Origin: Sphingomonas donggukensis
GTDB taxonomy: Bacteria > Pseudomonadota > Alphaproteobacteria > Sphingomonadales > Sphingomonadaceae
Direction of reading: 5' to 3'
Assembly: GCF_023674425.1 (NCBI RefSeq)
Contig: NZ_CP098401.1
Span: forward strand, 2,525,501 to 2,589,500
Length of the DNA stretch: 64,000 nucleotides
Shown here: piece after piece, positions 47,063 through 56,264 of the stretch
How positions within the stretch are numbered: position 1 is the stretch's first letter
Layout: each line of letters begins with the position of its first letter
Notes under the pieces: model-generated
Databases searched by the model: none
What the model was told of the DNA's origin: nothing
Seen by the model: the letters and a program-made list of their open reading frames with translations, nothing else
Position numbers and translations under genes: made by a program

Positions 47063-47995
47063 ATGATCGACACCCTGCCCCCCGGCGCCACTGCGCGCGT
47101 GGCCGATGGCCGCGCCAGCATCATCCTCGACGTGACCGGCCTGACAGCGGCGGAGGCCGACGCGCGCGAGGCTGCGGCGCGCGCCGCGGCACTGGCGAGC
47201 GGCGTCAGCGAGGTCCGCGTCGCCCGCACCAGCCAGCGCGCGCAGAAGCGGCTGATCGCGATCGCCAGCGGCAAGGGCGGGGTGGGTAAGTCGACGCTGT
47301 CTGCCAATCTCGCGGTCGCGCTCACCCGCCGCGGGCGCAGGGCCGGGCTGGTCGATGCCGATATCTACGGCCCGTCGCAGCCGCGGCTGTTCGCGGTCGA
47401 GGACCAGAAACCCGCCGCGCGCGACAGCCGGATGATCCCGGTGATGACGCCCGCCGGCGTACCGATCCTGTCGATGGGGATGCTGGTGCCGCAGGACCAG
47501 GCGATAGCGTGGCGCGGGCCGATGGTCGCCAATGCGCTGGGCCAGATGATTGACGGACATTGGGACGGCGTCGATCCGATCCTGCTCGACCTGCCGCCCG
47601 GCACCGGCGACGTCCAGCTGACGATGGTGCAGAAATATCGGCCCGCCGGCGCCGTCATCGTCTCTACCCCGCAGGACCTGGCGCTGATCGACGCGCGCCG
47701 CGCGATCGACCTGTTCAACAAGGCGGGGGTGCCGATCGTCGGGCTGGTCGAGAACATGGCGGGCTACGCCTGCCCGCATTGCGGCGAAGTGTCCGATCCG
47801 TTCGGGTCGGGCGGGGCGGAAGCCGCGGCGCGGGAGCTCGGCATCGATTTCCTCGGGCGCGTGCCGCTCAGCATCGCGGTGCGCCTCGCCTCCGATGCCG
47901 GCACGCCGCCCGCCGCCGGGAACGGCGAGGGGGCCGCGGCGTTCGATGCGGTGGCGGGCCGGCTCGATGCGTGGCTGGCTGCGCACGGAGGATAG
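47063..47995 (+). CDS. Mrp/NBP35 family Fe-S cluster carrier ATPase
   Basis: A 310-residue P-loop NTPase that carries and delivers Fe-S clusters in the cytoplasm. The deviant Walker A is SGKGGVGKST at about residue 73, with DADIYGPSQPRL, LDLPPGTGDVQLT and the cluster-binding CPHC (about 237). The N-terminal MIP18-type domain is reduced to about 60 residues, shorter than in many Mrp proteins. It lies 2 bases before the start of a CoA-binding protein gene, so the pair is probably an operon. Confidence 0.94.
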   Translation: MIDTLPPGATARVADGRASIILDVTGLTAAEADAREAAARAAALASGVSEVRVARTSQRAQKRLIAIASGKGGVGKSTLSANLAVALTRRGRRAGLVDADIYGPSQPRLFAVEDQKPAARDSRMIPVMTPAGVPILSMGMLVPQDQAIAWRGPMVANALGQMIDGHWDGVDPILLDLPPGTGDVQLTMVQKYRPAGAVIVSTPQDLALIDARRAIDLFNKAGVPIVGLVENMAGYACPHCGEVSDPFGSGGAEAAARELGIDFLGRVPLSIAVRLASDAGTPPAAGNGEGAAAFDAVAGRLDAWLAAHGG

Positions 47996-47997
47996 AG

Positions 47998-48432
47998 ATG
48001 CCGCTGACCCGCGACGAGGATATCAAGGCGCTGCTGGAAGGCGCGCGCACCATCGCCGTCGTCGGCGCGTCAGACCGCCCGAACCGCCCGAGCTACGGCG
48101 TGATGAAGCATCTGCAGGACCACGGCTACCGTGTGATCCCGGTCAACCCGCAGATCACCGGCGAGCATGTCCACGGCGAATTCGTATTCCGCGAGCTGGC
48201 GCAACTGGGTGACCCGATCGACATCGTCGACATCTTCCGCCGCAGCGAAGCCGCCGGCGACGCGGTGGACGAGGCGATCGCGATCGGCGCGAAGGCGGTG
48301 TGGATGCAGCTGGGCGTCGTCAACGAAGCCGCCGCCGTCCGCGCCGAGGCGGCTGGGTTGCAGGTGGTGATGGATAGGTGCCCGGCGATCGACATTCCGC
48401 GGCTGGGGGTGGCTAGGGTGGAGCAGGACTAG
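47998..48432 (+). CDS. CoA-binding protein (YccU family)
   Basis: A 144-residue Rossmann-fold protein of the succinyl-CoA-synthetase-like CoA-binding family. The signature ARTIAVVGASDRPNRPSYGV is at residues 16-35, then GYRVIPVNPQITGE and VWMQLGVVNEAAAVRAEAAG. GGAGG precedes the ATG, which is 2 bases after the Mrp stop. Relatives are small stand-alone proteins without a known enzymatic role; binding of CoA is expected. A hairpin repeat 42 bases downstream may end the transcript. Confidence 0.9.
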   Translation: MPLTRDEDIKALLEGARTIAVVGASDRPNRPSYGVMKHLQDHGYRVIPVNPQITGEHVHGEFVFRELAQLGDPIDIVDIFRRSEAAGDAVDEAIAIGAKAVWMQLGVVNEAAAVRAEAAGLQVVMDRCPAIDIPRLGVARVEQD

Positions 48433-48473
48433 CGGCGACCCCGCGGGGGTGCGGACCATCGCCTCCCCGATCC

Positions 48474-48499
48474 GTCACCCCAGCGAAGGCTGGGGTCTC
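48474..48499. repeat. hairpin repeat at the 3' side of the GIY-YIG gene
   Basis: A 26-base unit with the core CCAGCGAAGGCTGG and a perfect 8-bp stem, ACCCCAGC-GAAG-GCTGGGGT, at 48477-48496. It ends 7 bases from the GIY-YIG stop. A second copy lies in inverted orientation at 48820-48845. The unit could also act as terminator for the CoA-binding gene. Confidence 0.85.
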
Positions 48500-48506
48500 A
48501 AGCCCG

Positions 48507-48794
48507 TCACACGATCCGCTCGAACAGATCGGCGCAGTCGGGATTGGCCTGCTCGATCAGCGCTATCTTCCACGCCCGACGCCAAGCCTTGACCTGTTTT
48601 TCGCGCGCGATTGCCTCCTCGATCGTGGCGAAACGCTCTGCAAAGACGAGGCGATGCAAGCCGTATTGCCGGCAAAAGGCCGAACCGCGGTCAGAGCGAT
48701 GCTGGTCGATCCGTGCCGCGAGGTTTGCTGTGACCCCGGCGTACAACACACCGCCACGCCTATTCGTCATGATGTAGAGCCACCCGCCGCGCAT
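48507..48794 (-). CDS. GIY-YIG nuclease family protein
   Basis: A 95-residue single-domain GIY-YIG protein (URI/YhbQ-like, UPF0213 type). The two family strands are WLYIMTNRRGG and VLYAGVTANL, so the motif reads Leu-Tyr-Ile ... Tyr-Ala-Gly. The catalytic Arg is in NLAARIDQHRS and the Glu in AIAREKQVKAWRRAWKI. These stand-alone proteins are predicted nucleases whose role is not established. The start MRGGWLYIM (48794) is preferred over the open frame upstream, which translates the repeat. Hairpin repeats bracket the gene 7 bases after its stop and 25 bases before its start. Confidence 0.93.
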   Translation of the reverse strand: MRGGWLYIMTNRRGGVLYAGVTANLAARIDQHRSDRGSAFCRQYGLHRLVFAERFATIEEAIAREKQVKAWRRAWKIALIEQANPDCADLFERIV

Positions 48795-48819
48795 GGGGCG
48801 ATGATATGCGCCACCGCAC

Positions 48820-48845
48820 GAGATGCCAGCCTTCGCTGGCATGAC
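48820..48845. repeat. hairpin repeat at the 5' side of the GIY-YIG gene
   Basis: Inverted copy of the unit at 48474-48499. Stem ATGCCAGC-CTTC-GCTGGCAT at 48823-48842. Read in the same sense as the first copy, the core CCAGCGAAGGCTGG and the flanks GTCA and TCTC are identical, and two stem positions differ on both sides in a compensating way (CC...GG becomes TG...CA), so the hairpin is kept. Confidence 0.85.
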
Positions 48846-48916
48846 GGTGGAGAGTGCGCGATCGGCGTGGAAGCAGCCCTCAGATTGCCGTGATCCTCGA
48901 TTATCGCGCGCCGCCC

Positions 48917-49741
48917 TCAGTCCCTCAGCAATTCGTTGATCCCGGTCTTGCTCCGCGTCTGCGCGTCCACCGTCTTCACGATCACCGCGCAATACAGCGC
49001 CGGGCCGTTCGGGTTGGTCGCCGACGGTGCGCTGCCCGACACGACTACCGAATAGGGCGGCACTTCGCCGCGATATTCCTTGCCGGACGCGCGGTCGATG
49101 ATGCGGGTCGAGGCGCCGAGGTACACGCCCATCGACAGCACCGCGCCCTCGCCGACGCGCACGCCCTCCGCCACTTCGGCGCGTGCGCCGATGAAGGCGC
49201 CGTCGCCGATGATGACCGGATCGGCCTGCAGCGGCTCGAGCACGCCGCCGATGCCGGCCCCGCCCGAGATGTGCACGCCCGCACCGATCTGCGCACAGCT
49301 GCCGACGGTCGCCCAGGTATCGATCATCGTGCCTTCACCGACATACGCGCCGATGTTGACGAAGCTCGGCATCAGCACGCAGCCCTTGGCGACATAGGCG
49401 CCGCGGCGGACGACGGCGCCGGGCACCGCGCGGAACCCCGCCGTACGGAATGCCGCCTCGTCCCAGTCGGCGAATTTCAGCGGCACCTTGTCGAAGCCGA
49501 TTCCGCCCTTGGCGCCCGCCATCACCGCATTGTCGTTCAGGCGGAACGACAGCAGCACCGCCTTCTTCAGCCACTGGTTGACGCGCCACGTGTCGCCGTC
49601 CGGCTCGGCGACCCGCAGCGTGCCGGCATCAAGCCCGGCGAGCGCGTCGTTCACCGCATCGCGAACCGCGCCCGTCGTCGCGGGGCTCAGCGTCGCGCGA
49701 TCCTCCCAGGCGGTATCGATGGTCGATTGCAGGTCGGTCAC
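48917..49741 (-). CDS. dapD: 2,3,4,5-tetrahydropyridine-2,6-dicarboxylate N-succinyltransferase
   Basis: DapD succinylates tetrahydrodipicolinate in the lysine/diaminopimelate pathway. The 274-residue protein has an alpha-helical N domain, [20 protein letters not shown], and a left-handed beta-helix of hexapeptide repeats ([20 protein letters not shown], then [19 protein letters not shown]). The GTG start at 49741 follows GGGAG and overlaps the stop of the HAD gene (GTGA). The frame is open upstream, but that part is arginine-rich. It supplies the diaminopimelate used by PBP1A and the peptidoglycan pathway. Confidence 0.96.
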   Translation of the reverse strand: MTDLQSTIDTAWEDRATLSPATTGAVRDAVNDALAGLDAGTLRVAEPDGDTWRVNQWLKKAVLLSFRLNDNAVMAGAKGGIGFDKVPLKFADWDEAAFRTAGFRAVPGAVVRRGAYVAKGCVLMPSFVNIGAYVGEGTMIDTWATVGSCAQIGAGVHISGGAGIGGVLEPLQADPVIIGDGAFIGARAEVAEGVRVGEGAVLSMGVYLGASTRIIDRASGKEYRGEVPPYSVVVSGSAPSATNPNGPALYCAVIVKTVDAQTRSKTGINELLRD

Positions 49742-50421
49742 ACTGTGTCTCCCAATATCTCGGCGAGCCAGCCGGTCAGGTCGGCGGTCGTATAATCGAT
49801 GAAGGCGTGCGCGCCATCCGGGCGCAGTACGGAGTTTTCCTGCTGCGATCCGTTGTCGATCCACAGCGTCGTCATGCCGATCACCTTGGCCGGCGCCAGG
49901 TTGCGCGCCATGTCGTCGGCGAACAGGCTGCGCGCCGGGTCGATGCCGTAGGCGGCGCAGAGCCCCGCATAGGCGGACGCGGCGGGCTTGGGCTGCAGCG
50001 CCATCGCGTGGATGTCGTGGACGCCCTCGAAACTGTCACCGAGGCCGAGCCGACCCAGCACGCGCTCGGCATAGGGCAGGTCGCCGTTGGTGAAGACCAG
50101 CTTGCGGCCGGGTAGCTTGGCGATCAGCGCGGCGAGGGGCGCATTCTCCTCCAGCACGTCCATCTCGACGTCGTGGACATAATCGAGGAAGTCGTGCGGA
50201 TCGACGCCGTGCGCCGCCATCAGTCCGGCAAGCGTCGTGCCGTGTTCGAGGAAATATCCCTCGCGCAGCGCGGCGGCCTCGGGCTCGGCAAGGCCGGTCA
50301 GCCGCACGATATAATCGGTCATCCGCCGCTCGACCGGCGCGAACAGGTTCGCCGACGCCGGGTACAGCGTATTGTCCATGTCGAAGACCCAGGCGTCGAT
50401 ATGGGCAAGCGCGGCGAGCAT
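49738..50421 (-). CDS. HAD-family pyrimidine 5'-nucleotidase
   Basis: A 227-residue haloacid dehalogenase superfamily hydrolase of the SDT1/pyrimidine 5'-nucleotidase type. Motif I is [12 protein letters not shown] (nucleophile Asp in DMDNT) near residue 11, motif II is [15 protein letters not shown], the conserved Lys is in QPKPAASAY, and the acidic motif IV is [10 protein letters not shown]. An alpha-helical cap (about 25-90) is inserted after motif I. The start [14 protein letters not shown] is natural. It is coupled to dapD by a 4-base overlap. Related alphaproteobacterial proteins act on nucleotides; this is inference. Confidence 0.9.
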   Translation of the reverse strand: MLAALAHIDAWVFDMDNTLYPASANLFAPVERRMTDYIVRLTGLAEPEAAALREGYFLEHGTTLAGLMAAHGVDPHDFLDYVHDVEMDVLEENAPLAALIAKLPGRKLVFTNGDLPYAERVLGRLGLGDSFEGVHDIHAMALQPKPAASAYAGLCAAYGIDPARSLFADDMARNLAPAKVIGMTTLWIDNGSQQENSVLRPDGAHAFIDYTTADLTGWLAEILGDTV

Positions 50422-50526
50422 GCGCGGGCGATTAGAGCGACGGCGGCGCAAAGGCGAAGGATTTGTTGGCGCCCGCAAACCAGCGCCACCCTCGCGAACG
50501 CCGCCGGGCTTCCTACATCCCCGGCC

Positions 50527-51516
50527 ATGATCCCCTATTCCTTCCTCGATCTCGTCCCCGTCCTCGACGGCGGCACCGTGTCCCAGGCGCTCGCCGATGC
50601 CGCGACGCTCGCCGCGCATGCCGAGGCGTTGGGCTTCACCCGCTACTGGGTCGCCGAGCATCACGGCATGCCCGGCATCGCCAGCGCTGCCACGTCGGTC
50701 GTCATCGGGCACCTCGCCGCCGCGACCAGCCGGATGCGCGTCGGTGCGGGCGGCATCATGCTGCCCAACCATGCGCCGATGGTCATTGCCGAGCAGTTCG
50801 GGACACTCGACGCGCTGTATCCTGGGCGCATCGACCTGGGGCTGGGCCGCGCGCCGGGATCGGACCAGCGCGTCGCCCGCGCGCTGCGCCGGACGCTCGA
50901 AACCAGCGCCGATGCCTTCCCGCAGGACGTGCTGGAATTGCAGAGCCTGTTCGCCGACGACGGCCAGACCGGCATCCACGCGACGCCGGGCGGGGGCGCC
51001 GATGTCGCGCTGTGGATCCTGGGGTCGAGCACCTACGGTGCGCAGCTCGCGGCGATGCTCGGGCTACCGTACGCCTTCGCCTCGCATTTCGCGCCCGCCG
51101 CGCTCGATGCCGCGGCGATGATCTACAAGCGCGATTTCAGGCCCTCGAACGTGCTCGAAAAGCCGCATTTCATGCCTGCGTTCAACGTGATCGCCGCCGA
51201 CACCGACGCGGAGGCCGAGGTGCTCGCGACGTCGCAGCAGCAGGCATTCGTCGCGATCCGCACGACCGGCACAGGCATCAAGCTGCCGCCGCCGCTGCCC
51301 GGCTACCGAGAGACGCTGCCCCCGCAGGCTGCGGCGATGCTCGACCAGGTGCTCGAATGCACCGCGATCGGATCGCCGGAGACGGTAGCGCGCGGCATCG
51401 CTGCGTTCATCGCGCGCACCGGCGCAGACGAGATCATTCTGACGAGTTCGATCTACGACCAGTCCGCCCGCCAGCGCAGCCTGACCATCGCGGCGGAGGT
51501 GATGCGGGCGCTCTAG
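50527..51516 (+). CDS. LLM-class flavin-dependent oxidoreductase
   Basis: A 329-residue luciferase-like monooxygenase-family protein (bacterial luciferase fold). Typical segments are [59 protein letters not shown] and [15 protein letters not shown], matching the single-component MsnO8/YhbW-like group. FMN and an alkane or thioether substrate are possible but unproven. The start is [10 protein letters not shown]. It is a single gene, divergent from the HAD gene, and its stop is 9 bases from that of the convergent lipoprotein methyltransferase. Confidence 0.93.
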   Translation: MIPYSFLDLVPVLDGGTVSQALADAATLAAHAEALGFTRYWVAEHHGMPGIASAATSVVIGHLAAATSRMRVGAGGIMLPNHAPMVIAEQFGTLDALYPGRIDLGLGRAPGSDQRVARALRRTLETSADAFPQDVLELQSLFADDGQTGIHATPGGGADVALWILGSSTYGAQLAAMLGLPYAFASHFAPAALDAAAMIYKRDFRPSNVLEKPHFMPAFNVIAADTDAEAEVLATSQQQAFVAIRTTGTGIKLPPPLPGYRETLPPQAAAMLDQVLECTAIGSPETVARGIAAFIARTGADEIILTSSIYDQSARQRSLTIAAEVMRAL

Positions 51517-51525
51517 CTCTCGGCG

Positions 51526-52260
51526 TCAAGTCCCGACGCTCGATGCCGCGCGGCAGGGGATGATCTTCTCGGGTGCGGGCCGCGCGCCGACCGGGCGAAA
51601 GAGCGCGATGTAGCCGCCCGCCGACGGCATATCCTGCTGGTCGATCCGCTCGTACCCGACCGCGGCGAATTCGCATTCGAGCAGCGCTGGCGGGGTGCCG
51701 TGGTTCTGCGTCGTGCGGTCGGCGTCGACCACCACGACCACGCCGCCCGCCTTCACCGACGGGCGCAGGTGCCACAGGAACGCATAGGGCTCGGCGATCT
51801 CGTGGTACATGTGGACCATCATCACCCGGTCGAAACTGTTGCCGGGCAGCTTCGGATCGTCGGGCTCGCCCAGCCGCACGCTCACGTTCTGCAACCGCTC
51901 GCGCGCGACGCGGCTGGCGAGCGCGTCGCGGACCTCGGGCACGATATCCTCGGCCAGCACCCGGCCCTTCGCGCCGACGCGCGCGGCCATGCGGATGGTA
52001 TAATAGCCCTCGCCCGCACCGATATCGGCGATCGTCATGCCCGGCGCGATGCGCGCGCGGTTCATCACTTCCTCGGCCTCGTTCAGCCGGTCGCGGGCTT
52101 CCTCGGTCGACCAGCGCGACGATACGATCCGCGCGACCGGGCGGTCGGCGGCGGGGAATTCGGGCTCGTCCTGCGTGTTGGTCAGCTTCACCGGCGCGCC
52201 GCTGCACGCCGCGAGCGTCGTGGCGATAGCGACAGCAAACAGGCCGGCGCGACGGATCAA
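51526..52260 (-). CDS. lipoprotein-type class I SAM-dependent methyltransferase
   Basis: A 244-residue protein whose TTG start (52260) follows GGAGGAC with 7-base spacing and overlaps the prfB stop. It begins [21 protein letters not shown], a signal sequence with lipobox LAAC, so it should be exported and lipidated. The rest is a normal methyltransferase fold: IAPGMTIADIGAGEGYYTIR (motif I), VLAEDIVPEVRDAL, MMVHMYHEIAEPYAFLWHLR and VVVVVDADRTTQNHG. An exported SAM enzyme is unusual because SAM is cytoplasmic; alternatively the lipobox is a false signal. It is last in the amidase-PBP1A-prfB run. Confidence 0.85.
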   Translation of the reverse strand: MIRRAGLFAVAIATTLAACSGAPVKLTNTQDEPEFPAADRPVARIVSSRWSTEEARDRLNEAEEVMNRARIAPGMTIADIGAGEGYYTIRMAARVGAKGRVLAEDIVPEVRDALASRVARERLQNVSVRLGEPDDPKLPGNSFDRVMMVHMYHEIAEPYAFLWHLRPSVKAGGVVVVVDADRTTQNHGTPPALLECEFAAVGYERIDQQDMPSAGGYIALFRPVGARPAPEKIIPCRAASSVGT

Positions 52261-53384
52261 TCGACGTCCTCCACCTCGACCGCCTCGCCGGTCACGCGCT
52301 GCGACAGCGCCGCGGCCATGAACGGATCGAGGTCGCCGTCGAGCACGTCGGACGGCGCGGTCGAGGTGACGCCGGTGCGCAGGTCCTTCACCAGCTGATA
52401 CGGCTGGAGGACGTAGCTGCGGATCTGGTGGCCCCAGCCGATGTCGGTCTTGGCAGCGTTCTCCGCGTTCGCGGCCTGCTCGCGGATCTGCAACTCGCGC
52501 TCGTACAGCCGCGCGCGGAGCTGGTTGTAGGCCTCCGCCTTGTTCTTGTGCTGGCTGCGCTGGTTCTGGCACTGCACGACGATGCCGGTCGGCAGATGGG
52601 TGATGCGCACCGCCGAATCGGTGGTGTTGATGTGCTGCCCGCCGGCGCCCGATGCACGATAGGTGTCGATGCGCAGGTCGCCGTCGTTGACCTCGACCTC
52701 GATATTGTCGTCGATCACCGGATAGACCCACACGCTCGAAAAGCTGGTGTGGCGGCGCGCGGCGCTGTCATAGGGGCTGATACGGACCAGGCGGTGGACG
52801 CCGCTTTCGGTCTTGGCATAGCCGTAGGCGTTCTCGCCCTTCAGCAGCAGCGTCGCCGACTTGATCCCCGCCTGTTCGCCGGCGTGATAGTCGATCAGCT
52901 CGACCTTCATGCCGTGGCGCTCGGCCCAGCGGGTGTACATGCGTTGCAGCATGCCGGCCCAGTCCTGGCTTTCGGTGCCGCCGGCGCCCGAATTGATCTC
53001 GACATAGGTGTCGTTGGCGTCGGCCTCGCCGGCCAGCAGCGCCTTCACCTTGTCGGTATCGGCACGCTTGGCGAGCGCACCCAGGCTGGCGACCGCCTCG
53101 GCCTCCATCTCGGTGTCGCCTTCGGCCTCGGCCATCTCGATCAGTTCGACGGTGTCGCTGAGTTCGCTTTCGATCGCGCGGGTGGCGGTGATCGCTTCGT
53201 CCAGGCGGCGGCGCTCGCGCATCACCTCCTGCGCGGCCTTCGGATCGTTCCACAGCGCCTGATCCTCGACACGAGCGTTCAGCTCGTCGAGCCGCCTGAG
53301 CGCCTGGTCCCAATTGAGGAACCGGCGCAGCAGCGCGAGCGCGTCGTTGATCGTATCGACATGGGCCTGCGCTTCGGCGCGCAT
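52257..53384 (-). CDS. prfB: peptide chain release factor 2
   Basis: RF2 releases the polypeptide at UGA and UAA. The 375-residue protein has the coiled-coil N domain (about 20-105), [16 protein letters not shown], the anticodon-like tripeptide SPY in [18 protein letters not shown] and the catalytic [18 protein letters not shown]. The tripeptide is SPY instead of SPF, as in other alphaproteobacteria. The frame is continuous from the ATG, so the autoregulatory +1 frameshift of E. coli prfB is absent. It is followed by, and overlaps, the lipoprotein methyltransferase gene. Confidence 0.97.
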   Translation of the reverse strand: MRAEAQAHVDTINDALALLRRFLNWDQALRRLDELNARVEDQALWNDPKAAQEVMRERRRLDEAITATRAIESELSDTVELIEMAEAEGDTEMEAEAVASLGALAKRADTDKVKALLAGEADANDTYVEINSGAGGTESQDWAGMLQRMYTRWAERHGMKVELIDYHAGEQAGIKSATLLLKGENAYGYAKTESGVHRLVRISPYDSAARRHTSFSSVWVYPVIDDNIEVEVNDGDLRIDTYRASGAGGQHINTTDSAVRITHLPTGIVVQCQNQRSQHKNKAEAYNQLRARLYERELQIREQAANAENAAKTDIGWGHQIRSYVLQPYQLVKDLRTGVTSTAPSDVLDGDLDPFMAAALSQRVTGEAVEVEDVD

Positions 53385-53436
53385 GGGGCAACTCCAGAAT
53401 TGAATTGGGGCGGGGGCGTCCGCGACTCCAGGCGGC

Positions 53437-55956
53437 CTAGTAGATTCCGCCCTCTCGCTGCAAGAAATCGCTGTCGCGGGGGCGCTCGGTCGGGCGGGCG
53501 GCGCTGGTCGCGGTCGCCTTGGGCAGCGCATCCTCGGTCCCGCGGCGCGTCCGGCGCGGCTCGCTCGCCGGCTTGAACGCTTCCCAGATCACGCCCGCCT
53601 TGGGATCGCTGTCGGTCGGGAATGTGCCGAACACCGGGCGCCCGCTCGCGCGGTCGATGCGGACCATGCGGATGCCCGGCGGCGCGCGGAAGGGGAGAAC
53701 GGGCAGATCCTTGAATGCCTTGACCGCGAACGACTTGAAGATCGGCGCGGCGAACGTGCCGCCCTGCACCGCGCCGCCCAGATTGCGCGGCGAATCGAAC
53801 CCGATGTAGAGGCCGCCGACCATCTGCGGGGTGCCGCCGACGAACCACACGTCGGTCGGGCCGGTGGTGGTACCGGTCTTGCCCATGATCGGGCGGCCGA
53901 GATCGCGCAGCACGGTCGCGGTGCCGCGCTGGATCACGCCTTCGGTGATGTGGACCATCTGGTAGGCGGTCATCGCGTCGATCGCCTGGCGCCAGCGTTG
54001 GGTCGGACGCGGCATTGCCTGGCCGTCCCAGTCGCGCGCGTTGCAGCGGTCGCACGCGCGCCAGTTCGCCGGCCAGATCACTTTCCCGCGGCGATCCTGG
54101 ACATAGTCGATCAGCGTGGGGCTCATCTGGCGCCCGTGGTTGACCAGCATCGCGTACGCGTTGACCATCCGCGAAACCGTCGTCTCGCCCGCGCCCAGCG
54201 CATAGGAGAGGTAGGGCGGCAGCTTTGTGGACGAGACACCCAGCCGCTGGATATAGTCGACGACGTTCGGCATCCCGACGGTGGCGGCGGTCCGGACCGT
54301 CATCAGGTTGCGCGACTGTTCGATGCCCCAGCGCATCGTGTGCGGGCCGGCTGCGCGCATGTTGCCGAAGTTGCGGAAGCATTTGTTGCCGAGCCGCGCG
54401 CCCTGATAGACGCAGAACGGCCCATCGACGACGATCGACGCCGGCGTCATGCCGGTGCCGAGCGCGGCGGAATAGACGATCGGCTTGATGGTCGATCCCG
54501 GCTGGCGCATCGCCTGCGTCGCGCGGTTGAAGCTGCCGAGCCGGCTGTCGAACCCGCCCTGCATGGCGAGCACACGCCCAGTGCTGGGTTCCTCGACCAC
54601 GAACGCGCCCGACACCCGCGGGATGCTGCGCAGCGCATAGCTGTTGCCGTTTTCCGCAACCGCCAGGATGTCGCCGACCTTCAGCGCGGGGAAGGCGGTG
54701 CCGCCGACGCCGCGCACCGGCATCTGCGCGGCATAGCGCGGCAGCGGCCCGGTGGTGCCATCGGCAAATCCCAGCGTCGCGGTATCGCCGTCCTTGGCGA
54801 TGACGATGCCGGCGCGCCAGTTCGAATAATCGAGGCCGATGTTGGTATCGAGCAGCGGCTGCAACCAGCGGTCGGGCGTGATATCGTCGAGGTGCCGGAT
54901 CGGCCCCGACCAGCCGCGCCCGCCGTCGTAGCGCAGCAGCCCTTCGCGCAAGGCATCCTGCGCATAGCCCTGCAGCCGCGGATCGAACGATGTCCGCACC
55001 CACAGCCCGCCCGAATAGACGCTGTACGGCCCCGCCTTGTCGGTTTCGCCGAAGCGGTCGAGCAGCTGGCGGCGCACTTCCTCGACGAAATAGCCGGCGT
55101 TGCGCTCCATCTTGGGCGCGCGCCGCGCTACGGTGCCGAGCGGCTGGGTGATCGCGCCCTGATATTGCGCCTGGGTGATGAAATCGTTGCGCAGCATTTC
55201 GCTCAGCACGAAATTGCGGCGCTTGATCGCGCGGTCGTAGTTGCGCTCGGGGCTGTAGTTCGACGGCCCCTTGGGCAGGATCGCGATATAGGCGAGCTGC
55301 GCCAGCGACAGTTCGTCGAGCTCCTTGTCGAAATAGGCGTGGGACGCGGCCTCGACGCCCGCGGCATTCCGGCCCAGCTCGATCTGGTTGAGGTACAGCT
55401 CCAAGATCTGCTGCTTGGTCAGCGCATCCTCGATCTTGTAGGCGAGCACCGCCTCGCGCGCCTTGCGGATATAGCTGACCTGATTGCCCACGAGCAGGTT
55501 CTTCGCGACCTGCTGCGTGATCGTCGACGCGCCGACCGGGCGCTTGTCGCTCTTCAGGTTGATGAGGATGGCCGACGCGATGCCCGGATAGTCGACGCCG
55601 TGATGCTCGAAGAAGGTGCGATCCTCGGCGGCCAGAAACGCCTTCACCAGCAGCGGCGGGTACTCGGGGTAACTCAGCTCGACGCGGCGCAGCCGGGCAT
55701 AGCTGTGGATCGGCGTGCCGTCGCCGCCGCGGACGTTCGTCGGCAGCGGCGGCTCGTAGGCGCGCAGCTTGTCGACCGAGGGCAGGTCGCGCGACACGAG
55801 GATCCACAGGATCAGGATGCCGCCGAGGCCGATCGCGGCAAGATAGGCGACGATCCGCACCCAGCGCCTCTGCCAGGCGCGGGCGAATCGACCCGGTTCG
55901 CTGCGGGGCTCGCGCTGCAGGCGCAGCCGCAGGTCAGGCGTGTCGGTTTCTGGCAT
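53437..55956 (-). CDS. mrcA: penicillin-binding protein 1A
   Basis: A 839-residue class A penicillin-binding protein. A cytoplasmic tail with many Arg residues precedes one membrane segment (YLAAIGLGGILILWILVSRD, about 38-57). The transglycosylase domain has the catalytic Glu at about 111 (LAAEDRTFFEHHGVDYPG) and STITQQVAKNLLVG. The OB-like linker region follows, then the transpeptidase domain with the nucleophile Ser488 in GSTIKP, SRNLM as SxN and MGKTGTTTGPTD as KTG. The last 50 residues are basic and disordered. It makes and crosslinks peptidoglycan strands. It lies between the amidase and prfB. Confidence 0.97.
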   Translation of the reverse strand: MPETDTPDLRLRLQREPRSEPGRFARAWQRRWVRIVAYLAAIGLGGILILWILVSRDLPSVDKLRAYEPPLPTNVRGGDGTPIHSYARLRRVELSYPEYPPLLVKAFLAAEDRTFFEHHGVDYPGIASAILINLKSDKRPVGASTITQQVAKNLLVGNQVSYIRKAREAVLAYKIEDALTKQQILELYLNQIELGRNAAGVEAASHAYFDKELDELSLAQLAYIAILPKGPSNYSPERNYDRAIKRRNFVLSEMLRNDFITQAQYQGAITQPLGTVARRAPKMERNAGYFVEEVRRQLLDRFGETDKAGPYSVYSGGLWVRTSFDPRLQGYAQDALREGLLRYDGGRGWSGPIRHLDDITPDRWLQPLLDTNIGLDYSNWRAGIVIAKDGDTATLGFADGTTGPLPRYAAQMPVRGVGGTAFPALKVGDILAVAENGNSYALRSIPRVSGAFVVEEPSTGRVLAMQGGFDSRLGSFNRATQAMRQPGSTIKPIVYSAALGTGMTPASIVVDGPFCVYQGARLGNKCFRNFGNMRAAGPHTMRWGIEQSRNLMTVRTAATVGMPNVVDYIQRLGVSSTKLPPYLSYALGAGETTVSRMVNAYAMLVNHGRQMSPTLIDYVQDRRGKVIWPANWRACDRCNARDWDGQAMPRPTQRWRQAIDAMTAYQMVHITEGVIQRGTATVLRDLGRPIMGKTGTTTGPTDVWFVGGTPQMVGGLYIGFDSPRNLGGAVQGGTFAAPIFKSFAVKAFKDLPVLPFRAPPGIRMVRIDRASGRPVFGTFPTDSDPKAGVIWEAFKPASEPRRTRRGTEDALPKATATSAARPTERPRDSDFLQREGGIY

Positions 55957-56043
55957 CGCGCGGGCGTTCTAGCGGGGCGCGGGCGGTGGGGGAAGGTGCG
56001 ACGGCGAAGCGGTGCGATTGGGGGGGGCGGGGGAAGGGAAAAC

Positions 56044-56254
56044 GGTTCAGAGAAGGCGCGAAGGCGCGAAGAAGCGAAGGAAATTGTTCTTGCGGAGGCG
56101 CAGAGACGCGGAGATCACTCGCGAGAGGCGCCGCAGGCGTTCATCGCTTTCAAGATCAGGGCGCAGCGCACCGGGCTTTTTCGCGCGTCTGCGCCTCTGC
56201 GCCTCCGCGTGAATCCTTCACTCTTCCTTCGCGCCTTCGCGCCTTCTCTGAACC
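56044..56254. repeat. 211-base inverted-repeat element, family D
   Basis: The terminal 28-base arms 56044-56071 (GGTTCAGAGAAGGCG...) and 56227-56254 are perfect reverse complements. Inside them a second perfect 14-base pair, GCGGAGGCGCAGAG at 56092-56105 and 56195-56208, gives a nested stem. The arms also contain short direct repeats (GGCGCGAA). It fills most of the 308-base gap between the amidase gene and PBP1A; I see no gene in it. Confidence 0.9.
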
Positions 56255-56264
56255 ATTTGCCCCC

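Noticed and set aside
52257..53384. Programmed frameshift in prfB.
   Set aside because: The frame is continuous from the ATG with no in-frame UGA near codon 25 and no CUU-UGA slip site.
56044..56254. CRISPR-like array from the repeated GGCGCGAA units.
   Set aside because: Units are inside inverted-repeat arms with no regular spacers, and no cas genes are in the window.
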